The notes: generated from the letters alone by a model not told the origin. DNA of 6,928 bases from JADFSZ01 sp022560555 [NCBI: PVC group bacterium] (GCA_022560555.1 JADFSZ010000093.1:1-6928); one strand, 5' to 3'. Shown: positions 1 to 6,750, numbered from the stretch's first letter. A program made the numbers and translations.

Positions 1-1
1 C

Positions 2-142
2 AACACATGTAGCGTTAATCCAAAATTTTCACCACGACAGGAAATCAAGCTAAATTTTGTTCTCCATGAGGTGTATGGGGAGATTAAGGATCGTTTAAAC
101 TATGCAACTGTAAATGTAATCCCTGAAATGTTTTATGCCTAA
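2..142 (+). CDS. C-terminal fragment of an unrecognised protein (5' end outside window)
   Basis: An open frame enters from the left edge and runs 46 codons to a TAA at 140-142. The peptide has a normal mix of charged and hydrophobic residues (its middle reads EIKLNFVLHEVYGEIKDR) and ends in IPEMFYA. There is no start codon in a plausible position, so this should be the tail of a gene that begins outside the window. It runs convergently towards uvrA, whose stop lies 55 bp further on. I do not recognise the family; no domain, signal or membrane segment can be judged from so short a piece. An open frame of this length can also occur by chance, so the call rests on composition and position alone. 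Confidence 0.45.
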   Translation, partial: NTCSVNPKFSPRQEIKLNFVLHEVYGEIKDRLNYATVNVIPEMFYA

Positions 143-197
143 CAATATAATAGAAATCAGTTTAGCGAATATCTACTGAGAATTTGTACGAGAGATT

Positions 198-2861
198 TTA
201 GTTTTTTGGAATCGTAAATGCCGACGCAAATATCGCCCGGTAAAAGAAGAAGAGTTTTGTATAATATCCATGATTTTTAAAATGCCTTTTTAGATACCTG
301 CCTGTGGCAGAGGCTTGTACCTGCTTAATTTCCCGGGGACGCCCCGTCGCGATCACATACCCCCCCTGATCACCACCCTCAGGGCCCAGATCAATAATAT
401 GATCCGCGGATTCGATCACATCCATATTATGCTCAATCACAACGATGGTGTTTCCCTCATCTGACAGGCGATGCAAAACTTTAAGCAAAACTTGCACATC
501 GGCAAAATGCAGTCCCGTCGTCGGTTCATCCAGAAGATAAATTGTACGGCCGGTACTTGTTTTTCCAAGCTCTTTGGACAGTTTCACGCGCTGTGCCTCA
601 CCTCCGGATAAAGTTAAAGCAGACTGTCCTAACTTGATATAATCCAGCCCAACATCATGCATCGTTTTCAATCTTTGGTAAATATGCGGGATTTTCTGAA
701 AAACATCCAGTGCTTCTTCAACAGACATGTCTAAAACATCCGAGATGCTTTTGTTTTTATAACGAACCTGCAAGGTCTCGCTATTATAGCGTTTACCTTT
801 ACATACTTCACATGGCACATAGATGTCCGCCAAAAAATGCATTTCAATTTTTATTTTTCCCGCTCCCTGGCAATTTTCACAGCGTCCTCCTTTTAGATTA
901 AACGAAAAGCGCCCGGAGATATATCCACGGACTTTCGCTTCAGGCAGTGACGCGTACAATTCACGAATAGGTGAAAATATTCCTGTATATGTCGCGGGAT
1001 TAGAACGGGGTGTTCTTCCGATAGAAGATTGATCAATCATCACCGCTTTATCTAAAAACTCAAATCCCTTAATTTTACCGCAAGAGCCGGGTTGAACCCG
1101 GCTCTTGTAAAAATACTTCATCAAGGCGCGATACAGAATATCATTAATGAGTGAGCTTTTTCCCGAACCGGAGACTCCGGTTATAGACGTGAAAACACCA
1201 AGAGGAATTTTCACGTCTATATTTTTTAAATTATTTTGACGTGCGTTTTTTAGTACTAACCATTTATCATAGCTGCGATTCTTTGACTGAATCCGGTTTT
1301 TTGTTTTATGACGAAGATACTTGGCCGTTAGGGACGTTTTATGTTGCATCACTTTTTGAACACTTCCTGCCGTGACAATTTGTCCGCCATGAATACCCGC
1401 GCCGGGCCCCATATCAATAACATAATCCGCCTTTCGGATAGTCTCCTCATCATGCTCGATCACAATCAAAGTGTTACCCGTATCACACAACTCTCTTAAT
1501 ACTTTCAACAATCGCTGATTATCTCTTTGATGCAGCCCGATGCTTGGTTCATCCAGAACATAAAGCACCCCGACGAGACCGGAGCCAATTTGTGTGGCCA
1601 AGCGAATTCTTTGGGCCTCCCCCCCGGAAAGTGTCCGCGCGGTTCTTGCGAGCGAGATATAATTTAACCCGACTTTATCTAAAAAACCCAGGCGAGCCGA
1701 GATTTCTTTTAATATGCGTCGCGCAATGACCCATTGATTGGATGGAAGTTTTAAGTTTTCAAAATATTTTTTTGACTCCCGAATTGAAAGAGTGGAAACA
1801 TCATGAAAGTTTTTGCCTGATATTTTTACTGCGAGGGCTTCGGGCCTCAAACGTGCGCCAGCACACATAGTGCATATCTTTCCTTCCTCCTTGGGATCAA
1901 ATTCAAAATCGCCTGCCTCCGTATAAGACCTCTGGTATTTTTCTGAACGCATGGCGATTTTTCTCGGAGAAAAATCTGTCATAGGATTATGCCGCATCAT
2001 GATGCCAAGCCCGTCACATTTCAAACAGGCGCCATAGGGGCTGTTAAACGAAAAGAAACGGGGACTGATCTCCGGAAAGGAAAATCCGCAAGAGGTGCAG
2101 GCTAACGACTCTGAATACAGCTCTTCATGTCCGTTTATAAGCCGGATTTTTAACAGACCGTTACTAAACCGAAGGGCGGTCTCGACAGAATCCGTGAGCC
2201 GGGAAACATCTTTTTTCGTAATTTGAAGACGATCGACAACGATGTCGATATCATGTTTAATGTTTTTTTCTAAAAAGATGTGATCTTCCACATTTCTCAT
2301 CTGTCCGTCTACCAATACCCGGACAAAACCATTCTTCTTCGCCATATCAAATACATTTTCATGACTACCTTTTTTCCCCCGCACAGAAGGGAAGAGAACC
2401 ATGGCTTTCTCGTAAGAATACTTTTTGAGAATCCTTTCGACCATTTCCGGGGCGGATTGCGATGCGATCTCTTTCCCCTGACATTTTGTATTAGGACAAT
2501 AGGGCGTACCGACACGTGCAAAAAGGAGACGCAGACTGTCATTAATTTCCGTCACGGTTCCGACTGTTGAGCGAGGATTTTTGCTTCCCGATTTTTGGTC
2601 AATCGCTATGGAAGGGAATAAGCCTTCAATCATGTCTACATCCGGTTTTTCGATTTGGCCCAAAAACTGACGCGCATAAGCTGAGAGAGATTCCACAAAT
2701 CGCCTTTGTCCCTCGGCATAAATCGTATCCATGGCTAAAGAAGATTTTCCGGATCCGCTCAACCCCGTAATAACGATAAATTTATAATGAGGAATCTTTA
2801 AATCCAAGTTTTTCAGATTGTGTACCCGAGCGCCTTTAATAATTATTTCTTTTTGCTTCAT
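198..2861 (-). CDS. uvrA: UvrABC excinuclease subunit A, compact form
   Basis: UvrA is the damage-sensing, tandem ABC-type ATPase of nucleotide excision repair; it acts on DNA as a dimer and loads UvrB. All core motifs are present in this 887-residue protein. First ATPase: Walker [10 protein letters not shown] (33-41), signature LSGGEAQR (411-418), Walker B VLDEPS (435-440), H-loop IEH (468-470). Second ATPase: Walker [10 protein letters not shown] (562-570), signature 751-758, Walker B LLDEPT (776-781), H-loop 809-811. Zinc ligands are C255/C258/C279/C282 and C661/C664/C684/C687. The UvrB-binding region (about 125-250) is retained, so this is not a UvrA2 paralogue. Oddities: only 47 residues separate C282 from the next CxxC (C330), where typical UvrA has about 110-120, and about 25 residues follow the usual GRYLK end. 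The ATG is preceded by an AGGAAAG ribosome-binding site. It is the last gene of bioF-maf-uvrA, starting 18 nt after maf. Confidence 0.97.
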   Translation of the reverse strand: MKQKEIIIKGARVHNLKNLDLKIPHYKFIVITGLSGSGKSSLAMDTIYAEGQRRFVESLSAYARQFLGQIEKPDVDMIEGLFPSIAIDQKSGSKNPRSTVGTVTEINDSLRLLFARVGTPYCPNTKCQGKEIASQSAPEMVERILKKYSYEKAMVLFPSVRGKKGSHENVFDMAKKNGFVRVLVDGQMRNVEDHIFLEKNIKHDIDIVVDRLQITKKDVSRLTDSVETALRFSNGLLKIRLINGHEELYSESLACTSCGFSFPEISPRFFSFNSPYGACLKCDGLGIMMRHNPMTDFSPRKIAMRSEKYQRSYTEAGDFEFDPKEEGKICTMCAGARLRPEALAVKISGKNFHDVSTLSIRESKKYFENLKLPSNQWVIARRILKEISARLGFLDKVGLNYISLARTARTLSGGEAQRIRLATQIGSGLVGVLYVLDEPSIGLHQRDNQRLLKVLRELCDTGNTLIVIEHDEETIRKADYVIDMGPGAGIHGGQIVTAGSVQKVMQHKTSLTAKYLRHKTKNRIQSKNRSYDKWLVLKNARQNNLKNIDVKIPLGVFTSITGVSGSGKSSLINDILYRALMKYFYKSRVQPGSCGKIKGFEFLDKAVMIDQSSIGRTPRSNPATYTGIFSPIRELYASLPEAKVRGYISGRFSFNLKGGRCENCQGAGKIKIEMHFLADIYVPCEVCKGKRYNSETLQVRYKNKSISDVLDMSVEEALDVFQKIPHIYQRLKTMHDVGLDYIKLGQSALTLSGGEAQRVKLSKELGKTSTGRTIYLLDEPTTGLHFADVQVLLKVLHRLSDEGNTIVVIEHNMDVIESADHIIDLGPEGGDQGGYVIATGRPREIKQVQASATGRYLKRHFKNHGYYTKLFFFYRAIFASAFTIPKN
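1081..1107. repeat. Perfect 13-bp inverted repeat within uvrA
   Basis: CAAGAGCCGGGTT and its exact reverse complement AACCCGGCTCTTG flank a single central base. It covers codons for residues KSRVQPGSC between the second Walker A and the [14 protein letters not shown] block. This stretch has the same length as I recall for E. coli UvrA, so it is not an inserted element. No U tract follows on either strand. Confidence 0.9.
1166..1182. repeat. 8-bp inverted repeat at the second Walker A of uvrA
   Basis: AACCGGAG and CTCCGGTT flank one base. The repeat lies over the codons for TGVSG. Repeated glycine codons in the motif favour such symmetry, so this one alone could be accidental; it abuts the longer repeat at 1182-1221. 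Confidence 0.75.
1182..1221. repeat. Perfect 14-bp inverted repeat within uvrA, terminator-like on + strand
   Basis: TATAGACGTGAAAA (1182-1195) and TTTTCACGTCTATA (1208-1221) are exact reverse complements around a 12-nt spacer. On the + strand, antisense to uvrA, six T follow directly (1222-1227), giving the form of an intrinsic terminator. It codes for [13 protein letters not shown] just before the second Walker A. Confidence 0.9.
1956..1976. repeat. Perfect 10-bp inverted repeat within uvrA
   Basis: GATTTTTCTC and GAGAAAAATC flank a single G. It covers the codons for DFSPRKI, in the shortened linker after the first zinc module of UvrA. Confidence 0.85.
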
Positions 2862-2879
2862 ATCTTTCCTGTAAAACCT

Positions 2880-3461
2880 TTATTGAGATTTTTGGATTAA
2901 TTTTTTTACGAGCTTGACAGGAAGACCGATAATATTGTCCCGGGAACCCGTAAATCGATCAACCACATCGGAGCCATATTCCTGAATCGCGTAGGCTCCG
3001 GCTTTGTCCTTTGGATTGATCTTTTGAAAATAGTCATGGATCCTTCGGGCATCAAGTCGACGAATCCACACATATGACTTTTCGTAATCCGCGCATAAAG
3101 AGTTTTTATCCACATTAAAAACCGCGACCCCCGTATACACAGTATGGCGATGGCCTGAAAGTTCATCCAAAATCTTTTTGGCTATTTTGAGATTTTTCGG
3201 TTTTCCATAAATATGTCCCTTAAAATACACGACAGTATCGGCACCGACCACAACCCCATGGTGAACACGTCGTGCGACATTTTTAGCTTTTTTAATAGCC
3301 TGCCTGACAACAAATCCGGACGGATGTTTTTCGGGAGCAATGGAAAATTCTTTTTCTACATACGTCCGGGGAGCCACAACCCTAAAAGATTTAGAAACAT
3401 TTTTAAACAAACGCTTTCTTCTTGGAGAACAAGAAGCTAAAATCAGAGGCTTTTTGGTCAT
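2880..3461 (-). CDS. maf: Maf-family nucleotide pyrophosphatase
   Basis: Maf proteins are cytoplasmic pyrophosphatases that hydrolyse non-canonical or surplus nucleoside triphosphates to monophosphates, limiting their incorporation into nucleic acid; some members also affect septation. This 193-residue protein is of normal family length and carries the family motifs: LASCSPRRKRL near the N-terminus (8-18, usually LASxSPRR), GADTVV (73-78) with the catalytic Asp75, GKP (86-88), HTVYTGVAV (106-114), KAGAYAIQE (153-161) and GSRDNIIGLPV (172-182). The KAGAYAIQ and GLPV blocks resemble the YhdE (dTTP/UTP-preferring) branch more than YceF, but the substrate is not proven. The ATG overlaps the bioF TGA in the four bases ATGA, and an AGGAAA ribosome-binding site lies in the last bioF codons, so translation is probably coupled. 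The gene stops 18 nt before uvrA, linking two genome-integrity functions in one unit. Confidence 0.93.
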   Translation of the reverse strand: MTKKPLILASCSPRRKRLFKNVSKSFRVVAPRTYVEKEFSIAPEKHPSGFVVRQAIKKAKNVARRVHHGVVVGADTVVYFKGHIYGKPKNLKIAKKILDELSGHRHTVYTGVAVFNVDKNSLCADYEKSYVWIRRLDARRIHDYFQKINPKDKAGAYAIQEYGSDVVDRFTGSRDNIIGLPVKLVKKLIQKSQ

Positions 3462-4675
3462 ATTTTCCTAGATCCGGCATATGTCATTTTGGTTTCTAAC
3501 TGAGCTAACGTAAGAAGGACTTTTTTCAGTCTTTCGATATGATCATGCGTATGAAGAGCGGATAATGAAATGCGCAAGCGCGATGTTCCTTCGGGAACCG
3601 TCGGCGGACGAATCGCCGTTACAAAAATTCTCTCCTTTAATAGCTCTTCGCTCCAAAAAAGGGCTTTTTTGTTTTTTCCTAAAATCAGAGGGATAATCTG
3701 GGAGGCTCCTCCACAAGTTTGAATCAGTTTCTCCTGAATCCAGCTCCGTAAATTTAGGCTTTTTTGTATTAAATCTTCCCTTAATGTTCGTTCTGCCATC
3801 ACAAGATGGACCGCACATATGTTCACATTGATAACCGATGGGGGCAAGCTTGTTGAATAGATGAGTCCCCGGCACTTATTGACAAGAAGCTCTTTGGCTT
3901 TATGGGGACAGGCCACGTACGCTCCAAAACTTCCGAGGGCTTTACCAAACGTCCCGACTTGAAAATCAACATCTTTTTCGAATCCGTACTCTTCGACTTT
4001 TCCCGCTCCACCGGCACCATAGATCCCATTCGCGTGAGCTTCATCCACCACCAGAATCGTATCATGATCCTTGGCGATACGAACCAATTCCCCGAGGGGG
4101 GCCTCGTCCCCGTTCATACTAAAAATTGACTCCGTAAAAATGACCCGCCCCGCTGAATACGGATGATTGTTTAACAACCATTTTAAGTGATCCATGTCAT
4201 TATGCCGATAGCGATGACATTTCGCGCGTGAGAGAAAGCATCCGTCTATGATGCTTGCGTGACTCAGCCGATCACAAAAAACGCCGCTATGACGCCCGGC
4301 AAGAACAGGAATGAGGGTCGTGTTCGCCGTATAGCCGCTGTTCAAAATGAGGGCCGAAGGCGTTCCTTTCCAATGAGCGACAAGATTCTCGAGCTCCTGA
4401 TGAATTTTTAATGAGCCGGAGACAAGCCGGGAAGAGCCCGTGCCTGTCCCCCATGTTTGTGTGGCTTTAATCGCGGCTTGTTGCAGTTCCGGGCGGGATA
4501 AAAATCCGAGGTAATCATTTGAACTAAAATTTAGATATTGCTTTTCCTCCATAGTCGCGTAGGGCGTTCCCGTTGATTCAATAACCCTCAGCCTCCGAAA
4601 AGATCCGCTATTACGGAGACTCTCTATCTCTTGGACATAGGTGTCAATCTTTTTTTTATTAGTACTCTTACTCAT
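3458..4675 (-). CDS. bioF: 8-amino-7-oxononanoate synthase (KAPA synthase)
   Basis: This PLP enzyme condenses pimeloyl-ACP or pimeloyl-CoA with L-alanine to make KAPA, the first step of biotin ring assembly, in the cytosol. The 405-residue protein shows the alpha-oxoamine synthase landmarks in order: LNFSSNDYLGF (48-58), GTGSSRLVSGS (78-88), SHASIIDG (138-145), DEAHANGIYG (211-220), TFGKALGSFGAYV (242-254) with PLP-binding Lys245, and YSTSLPPS (273-280). The C-terminal AIRPPTVPEGTSRLRISLSA block (354-373) is typical of BioF rather than of serine palmitoyltransferase, 5-aminolevulinate synthase or KBL. No other bio gene is in the window. The start is the ATG right after a run of T; homology begins near residue 10. 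No Shine-Dalgarno sequence is at the normal distance: TAAGGAG lies 39 nt upstream, beyond a hairpin. Codons 6-9 contain an A8 run. It overlaps maf by 4 nt. Confidence 0.92.
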   Translation of the reverse strand: MSKSTNKKKIDTYVQEIESLRNSGSFRRLRVIESTGTPYATMEEKQYLNFSSNDYLGFLSRPELQQAAIKATQTWGTGTGSSRLVSGSLKIHQELENLVAHWKGTPSALILNSGYTANTTLIPVLAGRHSGVFCDRLSHASIIDGCFLSRAKCHRYRHNDMDHLKWLLNNHPYSAGRVIFTESIFSMNGDEAPLGELVRIAKDHDTILVVDEAHANGIYGAGGAGKVEEYGFEKDVDFQVGTFGKALGSFGAYVACPHKAKELLVNKCRGLIYSTSLPPSVINVNICAVHLVMAERTLREDLIQKSLNLRSWIQEKLIQTCGGASQIIPLILGKNKKALFWSEELLKERIFVTAIRPPTVPEGTSRLRISLSALHTHDHIERLKKVLLTLAQLETKMTYAGSRKI

Positions 4676-4711
4676 AAAAAAAACGGTGAACAGGGTTTTT
4701 CTGTTGACCGT
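4676..4711 (-). terminator. Terminator-like hairpin between mlaD and bioF
   Basis: Read on the minus strand, ACGGTCAACAG, a 7-nt loop (AAAAACC) and CTGTTCACCGT form an 11-position stem with one central C/C mismatch, followed at once by a U tract (the eight-T run whose first base closes the stem). This is the form of an intrinsic terminator for mlaD transcripts. It is unusual because the U tract ends exactly at the bioF ATG, leaving no room for a bioF promoter or ribosome-binding site downstream. It may therefore act as an attenuator for the bioF-maf-uvrA unit, or as a translation-control hairpin. Confidence 0.7.
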
Positions 4712-4714
4712 CGG

Positions 4715-4721
4715 CTCCTTA
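4715..4721 (-). promoter_or_regulatory. Displaced Shine-Dalgarno sequence for bioF
   Basis: On the minus strand TAAGGAG closely matches the anti-Shine-Dalgarno complement, but no ATG, GTG or TTG follows at a normal distance. The linear gap to the bioF ATG is 39 nt. If the intervening hairpin (4683-4711) is folded and skipped, the remaining spacing is 10 nt (CCG plus seven U). Its use by bioF is inferred. Confidence 0.45.
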
Positions 4722-4742
4722 AATAAACAACCCGCCCCTTAT

Positions 4743-5672
4743 CTAACGCTTAAGTCTCTTCTTTCGCTTTTCACGTTTCAACTGCTCCGGACTTTTCATC
4801 TGTTCTTTAATTTCTTTCGGAATTTTTAAATGAAAGAGAATTCCTTTTTCTTCGATGATTTTATTGTACCCCGCGAAATGCTGAGCGGCCGAGTCCATAT
4901 TTTCTTTTATGGCCGCTAAATCTTCTTTGTTTTCCGATTTTACATTTTCTATCGAACTTCTGATACTCTGAAATTTTGTCGATATTTGAGAAAAATCCGT
5001 ATCAAGTCCCGCGTACAGTTCAGACAAATTACCCCGAAAATGTTTGAGGTCCTCGTCCGTTTCGGTACGGATCACCCGGATATCTGCCAGGAGCGCCTGA
5101 AAGTAGGAAAAAGTGTTTTTAACGGATTGAACAAATTCTTCATCATCCTTTATTTCATGAATACCGTCCATGATGATCAAAAAGTTTTTCGCGATATTTT
5201 GACCTCTTTTTAAGATATCTGTAAAATCGAGCGGCTGCACACCCCGCAAGACCTCCCCTTTTTTCAAAGGGCCTGACTCCGGATTCCCCGGAATAATATT
5301 GAGAGATTTTTCTCCCATTATTCCAATCGATTTTATAAGCACTTCGCTGTCACGCGAAATATCTAATCTACGGTCAACATAACTCGTAAAAATCACATGA
5401 TAAGGCTTGTCTTTCGATGACGAAATGATCTTAGATGATGTCACTTCACCAACCAGAACTCCGTTGTAATTCACAGGAGAATTGTTCCCAATTCCACCCG
5501 CTGTCTCAAAACCAATCAGAAGTTTTTTAGTAGGATGGAAACTTGCAAGCAAAGTTCCGACCCAAAGCATCAAAGCGACAGACGCCACAATAGTTATGAC
5601 AAGACCCATGCGGGCATTTTCAGAGAGACCTCTGATAAGAGGGTGTTTTGTAATTTTTGACAGGATATTCAT
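4743..5672 (-). CDS. mlaD: MCE/MlaD-family lipid-transport protein
   Basis: MlaD-type proteins are inner-membrane-anchored periplasmic MCE subunits that form hexameric rings and carry phospholipids between the membranes. After a short basic N-terminus there is one membrane segment (MGLVITIVASVALMLWVG, residues 22-39 of this 309-residue form). A single MCE domain follows (about 49-145), with the family pattern VNYNGVLVGEV, then SEVLIKSIGIMGEKSLNI and a GEVLRGVQP end. A long, charged alpha-helical region (about 155-275) and a strongly basic tail (KREKRKKRLKR) complete it. The start is taken as the ATG at 5670-5672: an in-frame GTG eight codons upstream lies within the spacer of the inferred promoter and would not be transcribed. 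No mlaE or mlaF permease/ATPase gene adjoins it, and a terminator-like hairpin follows, so it appears monocistronic. The exact lipid cargo and partner are unknown. Confidence 0.88.
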   Translation of the reverse strand: MNILSKITKHPLIRGLSENARMGLVITIVASVALMLWVGTLLASFHPTKKLLIGFETAGGIGNNSPVNYNGVLVGEVTSSKIISSSKDKPYHVIFTSYVDRRLDISRDSEVLIKSIGIMGEKSLNIIPGNPESGPLKKGEVLRGVQPLDFTDILKRGQNIAKNFLIIMDGIHEIKDDEEFVQSVKNTFSYFQALLADIRVIRTETDEDLKHFRGNLSELYAGLDTDFSQISTKFQSIRSSIENVKSENKEDLAAIKENMDSAAQHFAGYNKIIEEKGILFHLKIPKEIKEQMKSPEQLKREKRKKRLKR

Positions 5673-5686
5673 AGAAAACTGAGCAA

Positions 5687-5715
5687 ATTCTAGCACGATA
5701 CAAAGGGACTTTCAA
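5687..5715 (-). promoter_or_regulatory. Sigma70-type promoter for mlaD
   Basis: On the minus strand TTGAAA (5715-5710) and TAGAAT (5692-5687) are separated by exactly 17 bp; each hexamer matches the consensus at five of six positions. Transcription would start near 5679-5681, only about 8 nt before the ATG at 5672, which leaves no space for a Shine-Dalgarno sequence. The mRNA would be near-leaderless, and indeed no Shine-Dalgarno sequence is seen. Confidence 0.6.
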
Positions 5716-5717
5716 CC

Positions 5718-5731
5718 ATGATCTCGATCAT
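5718..5731. promoter_or_regulatory. Interrupted palindrome, possible operator
   Basis: ATGATC-TC-GATCAT has perfect 6-bp arms and lies two bases upstream of the mlaD -35 hexamer, in the divergent region between mlaD and the TPR gene. Size and place suit a dimeric regulator, but no matching regulator is encoded here and a single site cannot prove function. Confidence 0.3.
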
Positions 5732-5792
5732 TCTTGACCCGGAATGAACAATATGATAACCTTTAGCTAAGAAAGAACTTAGATCAGCAATA

Positions 5793-5810
5793 AAACCTCT
5801 ATAAAGGTTT
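5793..5810 (+). promoter_or_regulatory. Ribosome-binding site in a small hairpin, TPR gene
   Basis: AAAGG (5803-5807) sits 7 nt before the ATG at 5815 and decides the start. AAACCT (5793-5798) can pair with AGGTTT (5805-5810) across a 6-nt loop, partly masking it. A clear promoter for this gene was not found in 5716-5792; TATGAT at 5752-5757 is a lone -10 candidate without a -35 partner. Confidence 0.5.
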
Positions 5811-5814
5811 CAAA

Positions 5815-6750
5815 ATGATGAGCTTCTCCCCCAAGCCACTTAAAACACTTTGTCTCGCTTTCTGCCTTTTGCTTCTCTTTCGGGGACTTGGGAACGCTGA
5901 AACAACGTATGACGCACACATACAAAACGGCATAAATCACGCTAAAAACCAAGACATGAAATCCGCACGCAAGGCCTTTTTGAAAGCTGCCAAAGACGCT
6001 AAGTCCAAAAAAGACTGGAGAAACCTTCTGGATGCCGGCTACAGCCTTTTGTCCCTTGGTGAAGTCTCTTTAGCCAAAGACACATTTACCGACTGTCAAT
6101 CCATTGTAAGTGAACACTCGGAATGGCAGAGTTCTTTAGCGCTAGGATTCGCCTTTATGTCCGTCCGTGATTCTAAAAGGGCCGAACGCTATTTCTTAGA
6201 ATCCAAAAACAAATCACTCAAAAATGAAGATGTCTACGGTCTTATCGAAAGCGCTAAAGCACTGTTCTCAATATCCGTTGAGCCTCAAGCTTCGGAGGCA
6301 CTTGAAAAAGCACAAATTCTATCTCAAAACACAAAAAATATTGACGCTCTTGAAGAAATTTGCCAATTGCTTCATCAAAACAAGGATATTCTCCCTTATG
6401 ACGAATGCCGGCGCAAGATAACGCAATTACGTGAAGAAATTTCGAATCTCCCCAAACCACCTCGGGGCTGGGAAGCTTGGGGCGAAACAATTGCAAGCCC
6501 GCCGCCCATTCCGTTAGAAACTCAAAAAGCCAGTCGTGAAATAGCCGATCGTATCCTATCCGAAAAATACCGGTGGATAGCCGACATGAAACGTGAATCC
6601 CTTCGCAAAAAAGAACAAGCTGTTAAATACGCCTCCTACTATACTCCCTATCGACCGAGTATATACCCCTCCGCGCTCAGTACACATCTCGCCTGGGACT
6701 TTCTGAGAACGTATTACACCCTTCACGGATTGCATCACTATATTCACTAA
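5815..6750 (+). CDS. Exported TPR-repeat protein with aromatic C-terminal tail
   Basis: The family is not recognised. The 311-residue product begins with a signal peptide: lysines at 7 and 10, a hydrophobic core (about 11-22) and a likely cleavage after GNA (residue 28), so the mature protein should be periplasmic or outer-membrane associated. The lipobox is poor (LAFC), so lipidation is unlikely. Residues about 31-175 contain three to four helical repeats with TPR spacing, for example GINHAKNQDMKSARKAFLKA (39-58), then LLDAGYSLLSLGEVSLAKDTF and GFAFMSVRDSKRAERYF. A proline/tryptophan-rich linker (PKPPRGWEAWGETIASPPP, 213-231) follows, then a charged helix (about 235-270), and a tail unusually rich in Tyr and His (YYTPYRPSIYP, RTYYTLHGLHHYIH). 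TPR domains usually bind proteins, so an assembly or scaffold role in the envelope is possible. It is divergent from mlaD, and a functional link is only suggested by position. Confidence 0.8.
   Translation: MMSFSPKPLKTLCLAFCLLLLFRGLGNAETTYDAHIQNGINHAKNQDMKSARKAFLKAAKDAKSKKDWRNLLDAGYSLLSLGEVSLAKDTFTDCQSIVSEHSEWQSSLALGFAFMSVRDSKRAERYFLESKNKSLKNEDVYGLIESAKALFSISVEPQASEALEKAQILSQNTKNIDALEEICQLLHQNKDILPYDECRRKITQLREEISNLPKPPRGWEAWGETIASPPPIPLETQKASREIADRILSEKYRWIADMKRESLRKKEQAVKYASYYTPYRPSIYPSALSTHLAWDFLRTYYTLHGLHHYIH

Noticed and set aside
473-493. Direct repeat GCAAAACTT twice in uvrA
   Set aside because: Two 9-base copies in coding sequence, explained by repeated Lys/Val/Leu codons; no third copy and no array.
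3458-4675. Serine palmitoyltransferase or KBL instead of BioF, given the lipid-transport neighbour
   Set aside because: The C-terminal AIRPPTVPEGTSRLRI block is characteristic of BioF.
4683-4711. BirA-type biotin operator before bioF
   Set aside because: The half-sites resemble TTGTnAACC-like sequence but are in inside-out order (GGT...ACAG then CTGT...ACC) with a 7-nt gap, not the usual order and spacing; the terminator reading explains the symmetry better.
5673-5696. GTG start for mlaD at 5696
   Set aside because: It falls in the spacer of the inferred promoter, has no Shine-Dalgarno sequence, and the eight added residues are not needed for the membrane anchor or the MCE domain.
5734-5762. 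Promoter for the TPR gene using TTGACC
   Set aside because: At a 17-bp spacing the -10 would be TAACCT, a poor match; the better TATGAT is only 12 bp away.
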